Shown here: in pieces, positions 26,462 through 33,803 of the stretch | Layout of the letters: each line of letters opens with the position of its first letter | How positions within the stretch are numbered: position 1 is the stretch's first letter | NCBI RefSeq assembly: GCF_000211815.1 | Contig: NZ_GL890873.1 | Location: forward strand, 11,349 to 75,348 | Source of the DNA: Moorena producens 3L | GTDB taxonomy: Bacteria; Cyanobacteriota; Cyanobacteriia; Cyanobacteriales; Coleofasciculaceae | Length of the DNA stretch: 64,000 nucleotides | Direction of reading: 5' to 3' | The notes under the pieces: model-generated | The model's input: the letters and a program-made list of their open reading frames with translations, nothing else | Told to the model about the DNA's origin: nothing | Databases searched by the model: none | Position numbers and translations under genes: made by a program

Positions 26462-26561
26462 CTTCTCAAACTGATTACAGGATAAATGGTCAGGGTGGGA
26501 GCCCTCAGCCCAAGTTCTCCAAGTGGGGAACCTTGGTGGTTGAGGGTGATTACTAGTTCAG

Positions 26562-26785
26562 CTAGGTTGATACGGATCGTAAATCCAGTTATTAATCGTA
26601 GCGTGGGCAGTGCCTACCAACGCGGTTTGCAAGCTTGATTATCTGTCTGGTGCACTGCCCACCCTACATCAACCTAGGTTGATACGGATCGTAAATCCAG
26701 TGATTAATCCTAGGGTGGGCAGTGCCTACCAACGCCCTTTGCAAGCTTGATTATCTGTCTGGTGCACTGCCCACCCTACATGAAC
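26562..26785. repeat. Tandem 112-bp repeat, each unit a hairpin
   Basis: Units start at CTAGGTTGATACGG, 26562 and 26674, and differ at only a few bases. In the second unit AGGGTGGGCAGTGC and GCACTGCCCACCCT are perfect 14-bp inverted arms; the first unit has the same arms with small changes. The pair lies between two exported-protein genes reading leftwards. Confidence 0.8.
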
Positions 26786-27017
26786 TCTAGTTCGGCTGGG
26801 TTTGTGTAGCCCCACGGTTGACACAGTGGGGCAAAAAAGGCCTAATAGACTAGCATATTGTAGAAACTACTCAGAAGTTATCCGAAAAATTATTTAATGG
26901 TTGGGTGAGAGTGGAGAAATTACTGGTAACTCACTTCAGTAATCCTTTAGACGGCTTGTGGTCTAAAGTAGGCTCCACAACCCCCCAAGACAAATTTTTG
27001 GATAGCTTCTAAGCAGC
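26786..27017. other. Spacer without recognised features
   Basis: Between the 112-bp repeat pair and the next gene's stop. I see nothing beyond an imperfect CCCCAC...GTGGGGC inverted repeat at 26810-26834, which could end transcription from the 27018 gene. Confidence 0.4.
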
Positions 27018-27470
27018 CTACGGGCAATGTACAGCAAGGTGGAAGTTACGATCTACGGCATTTCCACTAGAATTGTTAGTAGCAACCCAAACCCCATTGG
27101 TGGTGCCAGCGCGTGTGGCTACAGTAACTTCACCAGATCGTTCAGTGCCAAAGCCTGTAGTACCTAAAGTAGCAGTGTAAGCACACCGACGGACATCCCG
27201 GTTGAAAAAGACTTCGTACCGACCGTTCAGAACTTTTCGGGCTCGGCTGGCACCGAATCCGCGACTGAGTGCGCCGTTCCTGGTGACTACAGCAAATACG
27301 GTTTTTGCACTGGGGGTGGGGGTAGTGGTTAAAGTAAATTGTTGGTTGCTCGGAGGGGTGGGACGAGGCGCGTTAGTATCTTGTGCTAAGGCTTTGCCTT
27401 GAGGAATACCGAGGCTGATTACACCCAAAGATAGAACTACAGACGCAATGGCTACTTTACTACGAAACAT
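27018..27470 (-). CDS. Exported hypothetical protein
   Basis: 150 residues with a clear Sec signal peptide (MFRSKVAIASVVLSLGVISL, cleavage probably after KALAQ). A Pro/Thr-rich linker leads to a ~100-residue beta-rich domain: VVTRNGALSRGFGASRARKV, then FFNRDVRRCAYTATLG, and a C-terminal NFHLAVHCP. Two cysteines (one in RRCAY, one near the end) could pair. The domain resembles collagen-like/C1q-type or other small beta-sandwich secreted modules only loosely, and I do not assign a family. Transcribed alone. Confidence 0.65.
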   Translation of the reverse strand: MFRSKVAIASVVLSLGVISLGIPQGKALAQDTNAPRPTPPSNQQFTLTTTPTPSAKTVFAVVTRNGALSRGFGASRARKVLNGRYEVFFNRDVRRCAYTATLGTTGFGTERSGEVTVATRAGTTNGVWVATNNSSGNAVDRNFHLAVHCP

Positions 27471-27753
27471 GATAAATTTCCTGGTTTGAACCTTGAAGTT
27501 TGTAATGTTAATACTGAGGTGTTTCGGTCATTGGCTGACTCGAATTCAACCTCTACTTACATTTCTGAAGCCGATCCAGGATTTACGCAGTGGATTGTTT
27601 AATCTTTACAAAACTTAAAAAAAAGCTCTGGTCAAACCTGGCATAAAAAGCCGGAAAATTCCCTAAAACCTAGGATGCTTCAGTAACGCACCCTACTGGT
27701 AGCATCAGAAGAAACCCATTAGAAGAAACCATGGCGACCTGTGAGCAGATACC

Positions 27754-27783
27754 CTGAAAGCGATCGCATGCGATCGCTTTCAG
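27754..27783. repeat. 30-bp perfect palindrome containing two HIP1 sites
   Basis: CTGAAAGCGATCGCA followed by its exact reverse complement, with no loop. Two GCGATCGC octamers are placed head to head. It stands in a gene-free spacer. Confidence 0.85.
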
Positions 27784-27879
27784 CAGGTGATCAGCTTGGT
27801 TACCAAATCGTGACCAGATTACTCCTAACCCTCCCAACACAGGGCTAATATCAAGTCTGGTTGAATACCCATAATTAAG

Positions 27880-27963
27880 GAGAGAGTGGGGAGGGTGGGA
27901 AGTGTGGGAAGTGTGGGAAGTGTGGGGAGATGGGGAGATGGGGAGATGGGGAGATGGGGGAGA
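27880..27963. repeat. G-rich tandem repeats
   Basis: Runs of GGGAAGTGT (9-mer, three copies) pass into GGGGAGAT (8-mer, four copies). There are almost no C residues on the plus strand over ~80 bases. Many G3-G4 runs make it a candidate G-quadruplex. Confidence 0.75.
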
Positions 27964-28205
27964 TTTTGATTAAGGGTAATTATCCCGACATGATATAAGG
28001 ATAGGTTCTGATTACGATCAGTAGGATGATGGTAAACAGTGATTGACTTTTTGAGACGGACGCGATCGCTTACTTTGATCTGTCAGGATTAGACTTGCCC
28101 GAACTAGATCCCAAATCAGCAAAAACTTAGCGCTGATCTGATCTAGCTCTAACAGAATACGATCACCATATACGATCATCATACCAGTCACGATTAAGTT
28201 GATCC

Positions 28206-28697
28206 ATGTCAGAAACACCCCAAACCTCAACTCAAGGACAGCTGGACAGTACCATGGCAAGTCATGAGCTAACTGCCACCACAGCCAAATGGTTTGACTA
28301 TCCAGTGCGAGTCCATCCCCACCACACTGACTATGCTGGTATAGTCTGGCATGGTACCTACATTGGCTGGATGGAGGAAGCGAGGGTGGAGTACTTGCGC
28401 TCAATGGGTATGGATTATAGTGATTTTGTCAGGCTAGGATGCGATTTACCAGTAGTAGAACTTTCTTTACGCTATCACCGGGCAATGCCAATGGGCACAG
28501 CAGCAGTTGTCAAGACAGCCATCGCCGAAATGAAAGGTTTCCGTATGAAGTGGGATTATAAAATTCAATCCCATGATGGCAAAGAACTTTACCTAACCGG
28601 TCGTGTGATTCTAGTAGCCGTTGACCGAGAGCAGGGTAAGATTATGCGCAAATTACCACCAGTGCTAAAGGATTTATTAGATAAGCTTTCTAGTTGA
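28206..28697 (+). CDS. Hotdog-fold acyl-CoA thioesterase (4HBT family)
   Basis: 163-residue thioesterase of the YbgC/4-hydroxybenzoyl-CoA thioesterase type. The active-site motif HHTDYAGIVWHGTYIGWMEEAR carries the catalytic Asp. In cyanobacteria, members of this group include the 1,4-dihydroxy-2-naphthoyl-CoA hydrolase of phylloquinone synthesis (Synechocystis Slr0204 group), which is the best guess for its substrate. The first ~28 residues are polar and poorly conserved-looking; M19 (MASHELT) could be the true start. No men genes are adjacent, so the pathway assignment rests on family only. Confidence 0.8.
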   Translation: MSETPQTSTQGQLDSTMASHELTATTAKWFDYPVRVHPHHTDYAGIVWHGTYIGWMEEARVEYLRSMGMDYSDFVRLGCDLPVVELSLRYHRAMPMGTAAVVKTAIAEMKGFRMKWDYKIQSHDGKELYLTGRVILVAVDREQGKIMRKLPPVLKDLLDKLSS

Positions 28698-28729
28698 GCC
28701 AATCGAACTGAGGTTATTTTACGGTTATT

Positions 28730-28915
28730 TCACAAAGCAATATCAGCATATTGCCACGCTTGTTGATATTGCTGTTGTACAGTTTCTGCTTCTGCTGTTT
28801 TTCCTTGTGCTTGCAAGCTTTGTGCTAAACCATGTAATGACCAACCATTTTCCGGATAAATATCTAAATCATTATGATAAACCCTATACAGCAATTGTAC
28901 CTGTCCTAACTTCAC
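28730..28915 (-). pseudogene. C-terminal remnant of a TPR protein
   Basis: A 61-codon frame reading YRVYHNDLDIYPENGWSLHGLAQSLQAQGKTAEAETVQQQYQQAWQYAD. This is the typical last tetratricopeptide unit (PENGWSLxGLAQSLxAQGK) of a much longer family of cyanobacterial TPR proteins. Nothing upstream in any frame supplies the missing repeats, so it looks like the tail of a gene lost by deletion. It lies just downstream of the potassium-channel gene on the same strand. A genuine tiny protein is less likely. Confidence 0.5.
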
Positions 28916-28977
28916 AATCTTAAAAACATACCCTTGAAAGTCTCCTCCCTCTGACTTATCTGCTTCCCCTGCTCCCT

Positions 28978-29685
28978 CTAATGCTCTGCTTCTGGGTTAT
29001 AAATTCCGACCAATCTGCCAATTAATACGGCGGGATACATCACCCCACAAATTCCTTCTAAATTAGTCAGAGCTTTCGCTAGAGGACTGACAGGAGTAAT
29101 ATCCCCATAGCCAACGGTAGTTAAGGTGGTAAAACTGAAATAAAGCAGGTCAAAAGAATTAATTGTTTCTGCTGAATAAGTAAAAGATTTTGGGTTTAAT
29201 AAATAGATAGTTTCAAAAAACAAAACCCACAGAGTACCAATTAAAAGAAAGACGTTAATACCGCCAACTATGGTATCGATCGTGACTTTGTGACCGCTAA
29301 AAATCTTCTCAATCATCAACACAATAGCTAAGAGAAAAAAACCACCATAAATAATATTTGTAGCCACAGCTAGCTTTAAGTTAGAGTATTGATAAATAAA
29401 CTCGATAAAATCGACTACAAAAGCGAGCAATGAAATGAACAGATAACAATAAAAAAACCTTTTATGTAAATAAAATGTTGTAATTATTACAACTATTGCT
29501 CCTAATAAAATTAGGGATAGAATTAAGTCGGCAATTATTGCTTGCGAGAAAAAAGCATAGGCGACAAAAGCCAAAAGCAGCACTAACAAAAGCTGAGTAT
29601 ATTTATTCTTGGCTGAACTCTGTAACTGTTTGAGTCTCATCACTCTCTTGCTCCTTGAAAAAGGATATATAGCAATTCTCATCAC
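28978..29685 (-). CDS. Potassium-channel family protein
   Basis: 235-residue membrane protein with about six hydrophobic segments. The selectivity filter TVGYGD lies ~45 residues before the C-terminus, preceded by the pore helix (FDLLYFSFTTLT) and followed by the last inner helix. There is no RCK or cyclic-nucleotide domain: the chain ends ~15 residues after the last helix. It would form a tetrameric K+ channel in the cytoplasmic or thylakoid membrane. The start could be M1, M2 or M16; the first residues are basic. A TPR remnant lies downstream. Confidence 0.88.
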   Translation of the reverse strand: MMRIAIYPFSRSKRVMRLKQLQSSAKNKYTQLLLVLLLAFVAYAFFSQAIIADLILSLILLGAIVVIITTFYLHKRFFYCYLFISLLAFVVDFIEFIYQYSNLKLAVATNIIYGGFFLLAIVLMIEKIFSGHKVTIDTIVGGINVFLLIGTLWVLFFETIYLLNPKSFTYSAETINSFDLLYFSFTTLTTVGYGDITPVSPLAKALTNLEGICGVMYPAVLIGRLVGIYNPEAEH

Positions 29686-30103
29686 AAGTTAGGTACACAG
29701 GATTTTTTCCAACTCCCCCCTCCCCGCGCCGGAGCACCCCACTAGCTGTTCTCTGGTCCGAAGATCATTAAAACCCAGGACGAAAGTACTTAAAGCAATT
29801 TAGAGCTGTTATATCAATTTAAGAAGATTCCCAGAAACTTAGCGCTATTGACAGTAATTATGTCGGTTTAGCAACTTTAGTTTCGCACCAGGAACTAGTG
29901 TAAACTCCACTCACTCTGTAGGGGTGGGTTTAGCTTATGTATCAGCCCAAGACAAACAACCTTGTTACAAACGTTACAAAACCCACCCTTTCCTAGTCAA
30001 CTGAATTGCTGCATTTAGTCATTAGTCATTTGTAATCCACCAAAGTCTCTTGGTACTTACAAATGACTAATTACTGATGAGTGTTAACCACAGAAGTGAT
30101 GAC
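29686..30103. other. Spacer with GGGTGGG-ended hairpin
   Basis: No gene. 10-bp arms GGGTGGGTTT / AAACCCACCC at 29922-29931 and 29979-29988 belong to the GGGTGGG hairpin group. Two copies of a TTAGTCATT(AGT) motif and an inverted ACAAATGACTAAT lie at 30017-30070. Confidence 0.5.
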
Positions 30104-30751
30104 TTATGAAATTGCAGGGCAATTCACATTCGTCCCACCTAAACCACAATACCCATTAGGATTTTTAGCCAGGTACTGCTGGTGATAGCCCTCTGCGTAA
30201 TAAAACTCAGGAGCATCTAGAATCTCTGTGGTAATATTACCATAACCGGCGACCTTCAGAGCTTGCTGATAAGCGTTTTGTGAGGCTTCCGCTAGCTTCT
30301 TTTGGTCTTCGGAATAGGTATAAATTCCTGAACGGTACTGAGTACCAGTATCATTGCCTTGGCGCATGCCTTGGGTGGGATTGTGGCTTTCCCAGAAGAC
30401 TTTCAATAGTGCTTCGTAACTGATTACCTTTGGATCAAATACCACCAGCACCACTTCATTGTGACCGGTCATGGCTGTACAGACCTCTTGATAAGTAGGG
30501 TTAGGGGTAATGCCAGCAGCGTAACCTACTGCGGTAGTGAACACTCCCTCTTGTTGCCAGAATCGGCGTTCTGCTCCCCAAAAACATCCCATGCCAAACA
30601 TCGCCATTTCCAATCCATCAGGATAAGGGGGTTTGAGAGGATTGCCGTTGACGTAGTGACGCTCGGGTACTGGCATGAGTTCTGAGCGTCCGGGTAAGGC
30701 TTCCTCAGGAGTAGGCACGGTCAGCTTTTTCTTAAATCCGAAGAGTACCAT
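30104..30751 (-). CDS. msrA: Peptide-methionine (S)-S-oxide reductase MsrA
   Basis: Repairs oxidised methionine (S-sulfoxide form) using thioredoxin. The catalytic cysteine is in GMGCFWGAERRFWQ. Downstream conserved blocks VGYAAGITPNPTYQEVC, GHNEVVLVVFDP and TQYRSGIYT are intact. The resolving-cysteine region at the C-terminus (GYCGLGGTNVNCPA) has two cysteines. At 215 residues with an N-terminal extension of ~45 it matches the longer cyanobacterial/plant-type MsrA. Monocistronic. Confidence 0.95.
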   Translation of the reverse strand: MVLFGFKKKLTVPTPEEALPGRSELMPVPERHYVNGNPLKPPYPDGLEMAMFGMGCFWGAERRFWQQEGVFTTAVGYAAGITPNPTYQEVCTAMTGHNEVVLVVFDPKVISYEALLKVFWESHNPTQGMRQGNDTGTQYRSGIYTYSEDQKKLAEASQNAYQQALKVAGYGNITTEILDAPEFYYAEGYHQQYLAKNPNGYCGLGGTNVNCPAIS

Positions 30752-31207
30752 CAGTTTTGAATCTTAGTTTTGATCACTTACTTAACATTTTGCAACATTT
30801 ATAGCGTTTGTATATGGGTTGTAAACACACCAATTGCAGGAAAAGGCATGCATGCAAGAGGCAAAAGGCAAGAGGGGAAAGAGCTCCGGAGTTTTATTGG
30901 ATAAGAAAAAAATACCTCTTAGGTTTACATCTGATTTACAAACCCTATATGAGTAAATTACTCATTCATTAGTGGTAACTACCAATAGACTTTTGGCTGG
31001 CTATTGGCTAGCTACTAAGAGACGGTTTATAAAGTAAATCTTAAGACAGCTATAGTCTTGAATATTGGTGGGTTACGGCGGACAGCTCTCTTAAAAGGTG
31101 AGCTTTGACAGATATCGCCGCCTAACCCACCCTAGGCAAGGATTTAAGCAAAGTTTAACAAACATTCTCTAAGGACTAAAGACTCAGAGGACTAAACACT
31201 CTCCGAC
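30752..31207. other. Spacer with long inverted repeat
   Basis: No gene. Arms GGTGGGTTACGGCGG / CCGCCTAACCCACC (31067-31081, 31118-31131) form a hairpin ending ~75 bases from the nuclease stop codon on the downstream side, so it could serve as that gene's terminator, or be another GGGTGGG-type repeat. Confidence 0.5.
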
Positions 31208-31804
31208 TCAGGAGGAGGATTTAGTTTTTGCTAAACTACGATATTCCCAAGCTGGAACAAACTTAGGGTCTCGCCACAACCCTCGCCGATATCGTTTGGC
31301 ATTGGCTTCAGCACTATCGACCATTTCCGCACTGGGGCAATCTTTCAGATAGGGGCGATATACCTGTGCTAGTCCTTCTTTTACTAGCACTTCCTGGACA
31401 AAGGTGCCATCGGTTAAGCGTACTTCACTGACGCTGCGCCCATAGCGGTCAGTATCAGTTACAGTCAAAACTACCTGATTATCGCTTTGTTTAACCAGTT
31501 CCTGAAGTCGCTCCTTGGCTTTATTTCCCCATTTGAATTGACTTTTGTCTACCAATTTGCGGCTTTGCTTCTCTTTTTTGGAATGGGCAATTTCTGGAGC
31601 GTCGATACAGGCAAACCGAACTTTGACATCCTTGCCAAACCTGTCAGCGACGAGAATGGTATCCCCGTCAGATACCCGTTTGACAGTGTAATTCCCGATT
31701 CCTAACTGGTCTAGAAGGGCGGCACATCCAAAGAGACTCAGGATTAGCACAGAGGCTACTATCCATTTGAAAATGTTTGGGATTAGTTGGCGAGTTGGAT
31801 TCAT
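31208..31804 (-). CDS. Thermonuclease-family lipoprotein (SNase-like)
   Basis: 198-residue secreted nuclease of the staphylococcal-nuclease OB-fold family. The N-terminus is a lipoprotein signal with lipobox LFGC, so the protein is probably anchored on the outer face of a membrane. Family residues visible: VSDGDTILV with its calcium Asp, VRFACIDAPEIA with catalytic Arg, and DRYGRSVSEVRL with the second catalytic Arg. The calcium-dependent phosphodiesterase activity is inference from the family. Likely role: scavenging or degrading extracellular nucleic acid. Single gene. Confidence 0.85.
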   Translation of the reverse strand: MNPTRQLIPNIFKWIVASVLILSLFGCAALLDQLGIGNYTVKRVSDGDTILVADRFGKDVKVRFACIDAPEIAHSKKEKQSRKLVDKSQFKWGNKAKERLQELVKQSDNQVVLTVTDTDRYGRSVSEVRLTDGTFVQEVLVKEGLAQVYRPYLKDCPSAEMVDSAEANAKRYRRGLWRDPKFVPAWEYRSLAKTKSSS

Positions 31805-32144
31805 GGTCTATTACTGTTGACGAGTGTACAACAGTTTAGCTCAAAAACTCTACTGGTGCCTTATTCCGTGCTTCGACGTTCCGAGCAATCCTACTGTCAC
31901 ATCTCACAGCAAAATACTATATACTATTATAGCAATCCGAAGTCAAAGGTGAAAGAAATCCATGCTACTATGGGTAGCCTCTTCACCATCTTGCGATACT
32001 TCTAGATTTTTCCATACTTCCATTGGTTACATCCGTTAACCATCCGTTGCTCCAACTGAACACTATCACAACTGCTACAGGGATGGCTCTAGATTTGACT
32101 CTGTATTAATTCATGCTCTAAATCTTCACTCCTAACTACTCAAT
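31805..32144. other. Divergent spacer
   Basis: Divergent promoter region between the nuclease gene and the pentapeptide gene; no repeats or sites stand out. Confidence 0.4.
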
Positions 32145-32882
32145 ATGACTATGGTGCTTAAAACGATAACTCTAGTGTCTTCAACTCTAGTTTCTTCTCT
32201 CTTATGTCTCAGTTTTATAGGGTTGCCAGCTCAAGCCCAATCCAACACTTTTTCTAATTGCGATCTAGGAAGTGATTTAAGTGGTCGTGATTTGAGCTTT
32301 GGTAATTTTAGTAACTGTAATTGGAGAAGTGTTAATTTAAGAGGGGCTAATTTATCAGGGGCTTATCTAAATAGTATTCTACTGAATCCTAAACTTCAAT
32401 CTTACCAACGACGGGCCACCGAAGAAGTAAGTTCGGATCTGACCAATGCCAATCTCCAGGGAGCAGATTTAACTCTCGCTAATTTAGAACGAGCCATCCT
32501 GACAAATGCTAATTTAGTAGCTGCTCGTTTATTTGATGCTGATTTAACATCGGCTACATTGGAAAATGCTAAATTAGATAAGGTTTTTGCTCCTGTGGTA
32601 ATCTTATATGAGGCTAATTTAAAAGGAGCCACATTAAGTTTGGGGGATTTAACCGGTGCGAGCATGGCTAGCTCTGATTTAAGTAATACCTATTTGTATA
32701 GAACCAAATTAAGCTATGCTGACTTACAAAATGCTAATCTAAGTGGGGCTAATTTGACCGAGGCTAATTTGACCGAGGCTAACTTAACGGGGGCTAATTT
32801 GACTGGGGCTAATTTGACTGGCGCTAATTTGTGTAATGCCACTATGCCCGATGGTACAGTATCTCAGCAAGGTTGTCCTTAA
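32145..32882 (+). CDS. Exported pentapeptide-repeat protein
   Basis: 245 residues. After a signal peptide (hydrophobic to about residue 32, PAQAQ) come many A(N/D)LXX repeats, for example ANLQGADLTLANLERAILTN, that build a right-handed quadrilateral beta-helix. The repeats fall in two runs split by a less regular stretch (about residues 65-95) with LNPKLQSYQRRATEEVS. The last run (LSGANLTEANLTEANLTGA) has nearly identical repeats at DNA level, evidence of slippage growth. C-terminus: DGTVSQQGCP, with Cys residues near both ends. A methyltransferase gene follows after 29 bases. Function not established. Confidence 0.88.
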   Translation: MTMVLKTITLVSSTLVSSLLCLSFIGLPAQAQSNTFSNCDLGSDLSGRDLSFGNFSNCNWRSVNLRGANLSGAYLNSILLNPKLQSYQRRATEEVSSDLTNANLQGADLTLANLERAILTNANLVAARLFDADLTSATLENAKLDKVFAPVVILYEANLKGATLSLGDLTGASMASSDLSNTYLYRTKLSYADLQNANLSGANLTEANLTEANLTGANLTGANLTGANLCNATMPDGTVSQQGCP

Positions 32883-32911
32883 TTTCATGATCAAGCAGTA
32901 AATTGTAAATT

Positions 32912-33775
32912 ATGGAAAACGAACTGGCAGCAAAAGCCGAAAAAATACCAGAAATCAAAAATGATGTCTGTCGTACCGCAGTAGTAATGGCGGCCAAACG
33001 TGCTATTGAATCCAAAAGGGCAGACCGACTTTTTGAAGATCCTTTTGCTGCTCAGTTAGTTGGGTCTAAGGAAATACAGTCTTTGATGGATTCTTGGGAA
33101 AAACAAGACGGTAAAGACCCGAAATCAAATACCCTTCGCATCCAGTTTGTGGCAGTGCGAACTAAATTTTTCGATGATTTTCTGATATCTGTAATACCAG
33201 AGGTACGTCAAATTGTAATTCTAGGGGTGGGGTACGATACTAGGGCATATCGCCTACCCTTACCACCTGAAATATGTATATACGAGATTGATTTACCAGA
33301 AATCATGTCTCGCAAAGAAGCAATTCTTAAGGATATTCCATCTAAATGTCATCGCCAGTCCATCGCTACAGATTTGCAAAAACCTTGGGTGCATTTATTA
33401 AAAAATCATGGATATCAATCTAATCAACCTACAGTTTGGTTGATGGAAGGTTTATTGATGTATATGGATAAAAAAGAGATAAATACATTACTGCAAACAA
33501 TTTCTGATGTCAGTGTCAAAGGGAGTTATTTGGGTGCAGATTTAATAAGTGTAAAGTCGTGGCAGATAGGCTCCAAAACTCAGAAGGGATTAATTAGTAA
33601 AAATTGGCGTTTTGGCACAGACGCACCAGAAGAATTATTTACTGCTCATGGGTGGAATGCGTCAGTTATCCAACCGGGAGAAATAAGAGCAAATTATGGA
33701 CGTTACTCTGTCCAAATCGCACCCCGTTCAGTACCTGGAAGGCGACGTTCGTTTATGGTGACTGCTAAAAAATAA
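32912..33775 (+). CDS. Class I SAM-dependent methyltransferase (LCMT/TIGR00027 family)
   Basis: 287-residue methyltransferase of the COG3315/LCMT-like group, whose members are often annotated as O-methyltransferases of polyketide or lipid metabolism. The N-terminal block (TAVVMAAKRAIESKRADRLFEDPFAAQLVG) is the family signature. SAM motif I is VILGVGYDTRAYRLP, and an acidic loop follows with YEIDLPEI. WLMEGLLMYM is the usual post-motif block. Substrate unknown. Just 29 bases downstream of the pentapeptide protein, so the two may be co-transcribed. Confidence 0.88.
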   Translation: MENELAAKAEKIPEIKNDVCRTAVVMAAKRAIESKRADRLFEDPFAAQLVGSKEIQSLMDSWEKQDGKDPKSNTLRIQFVAVRTKFFDDFLISVIPEVRQIVILGVGYDTRAYRLPLPPEICIYEIDLPEIMSRKEAILKDIPSKCHRQSIATDLQKPWVHLLKNHGYQSNQPTVWLMEGLLMYMDKKEINTLLQTISDVSVKGSYLGADLISVKSWQIGSKTQKGLISKNWRFGTDAPEELFTAHGWNASVIQPGEIRANYGRYSVQIAPRSVPGRRRSFMVTAKK

Positions 33776-33803
33776 TGATGAATATCCTAGACTGACTTAC
33801 ATC

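Larger units (their letters stand above)
27471..28205. other. Spacer with perfect HIP1 palindrome and G-rich array
   Basis: No gene. The promoter of the 27018 gene lies at its left end. It contains a 30-bp perfect palindrome (27754-27783) and a strongly G-biased tandem stretch (27880-27963). Confidence 0.5.
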
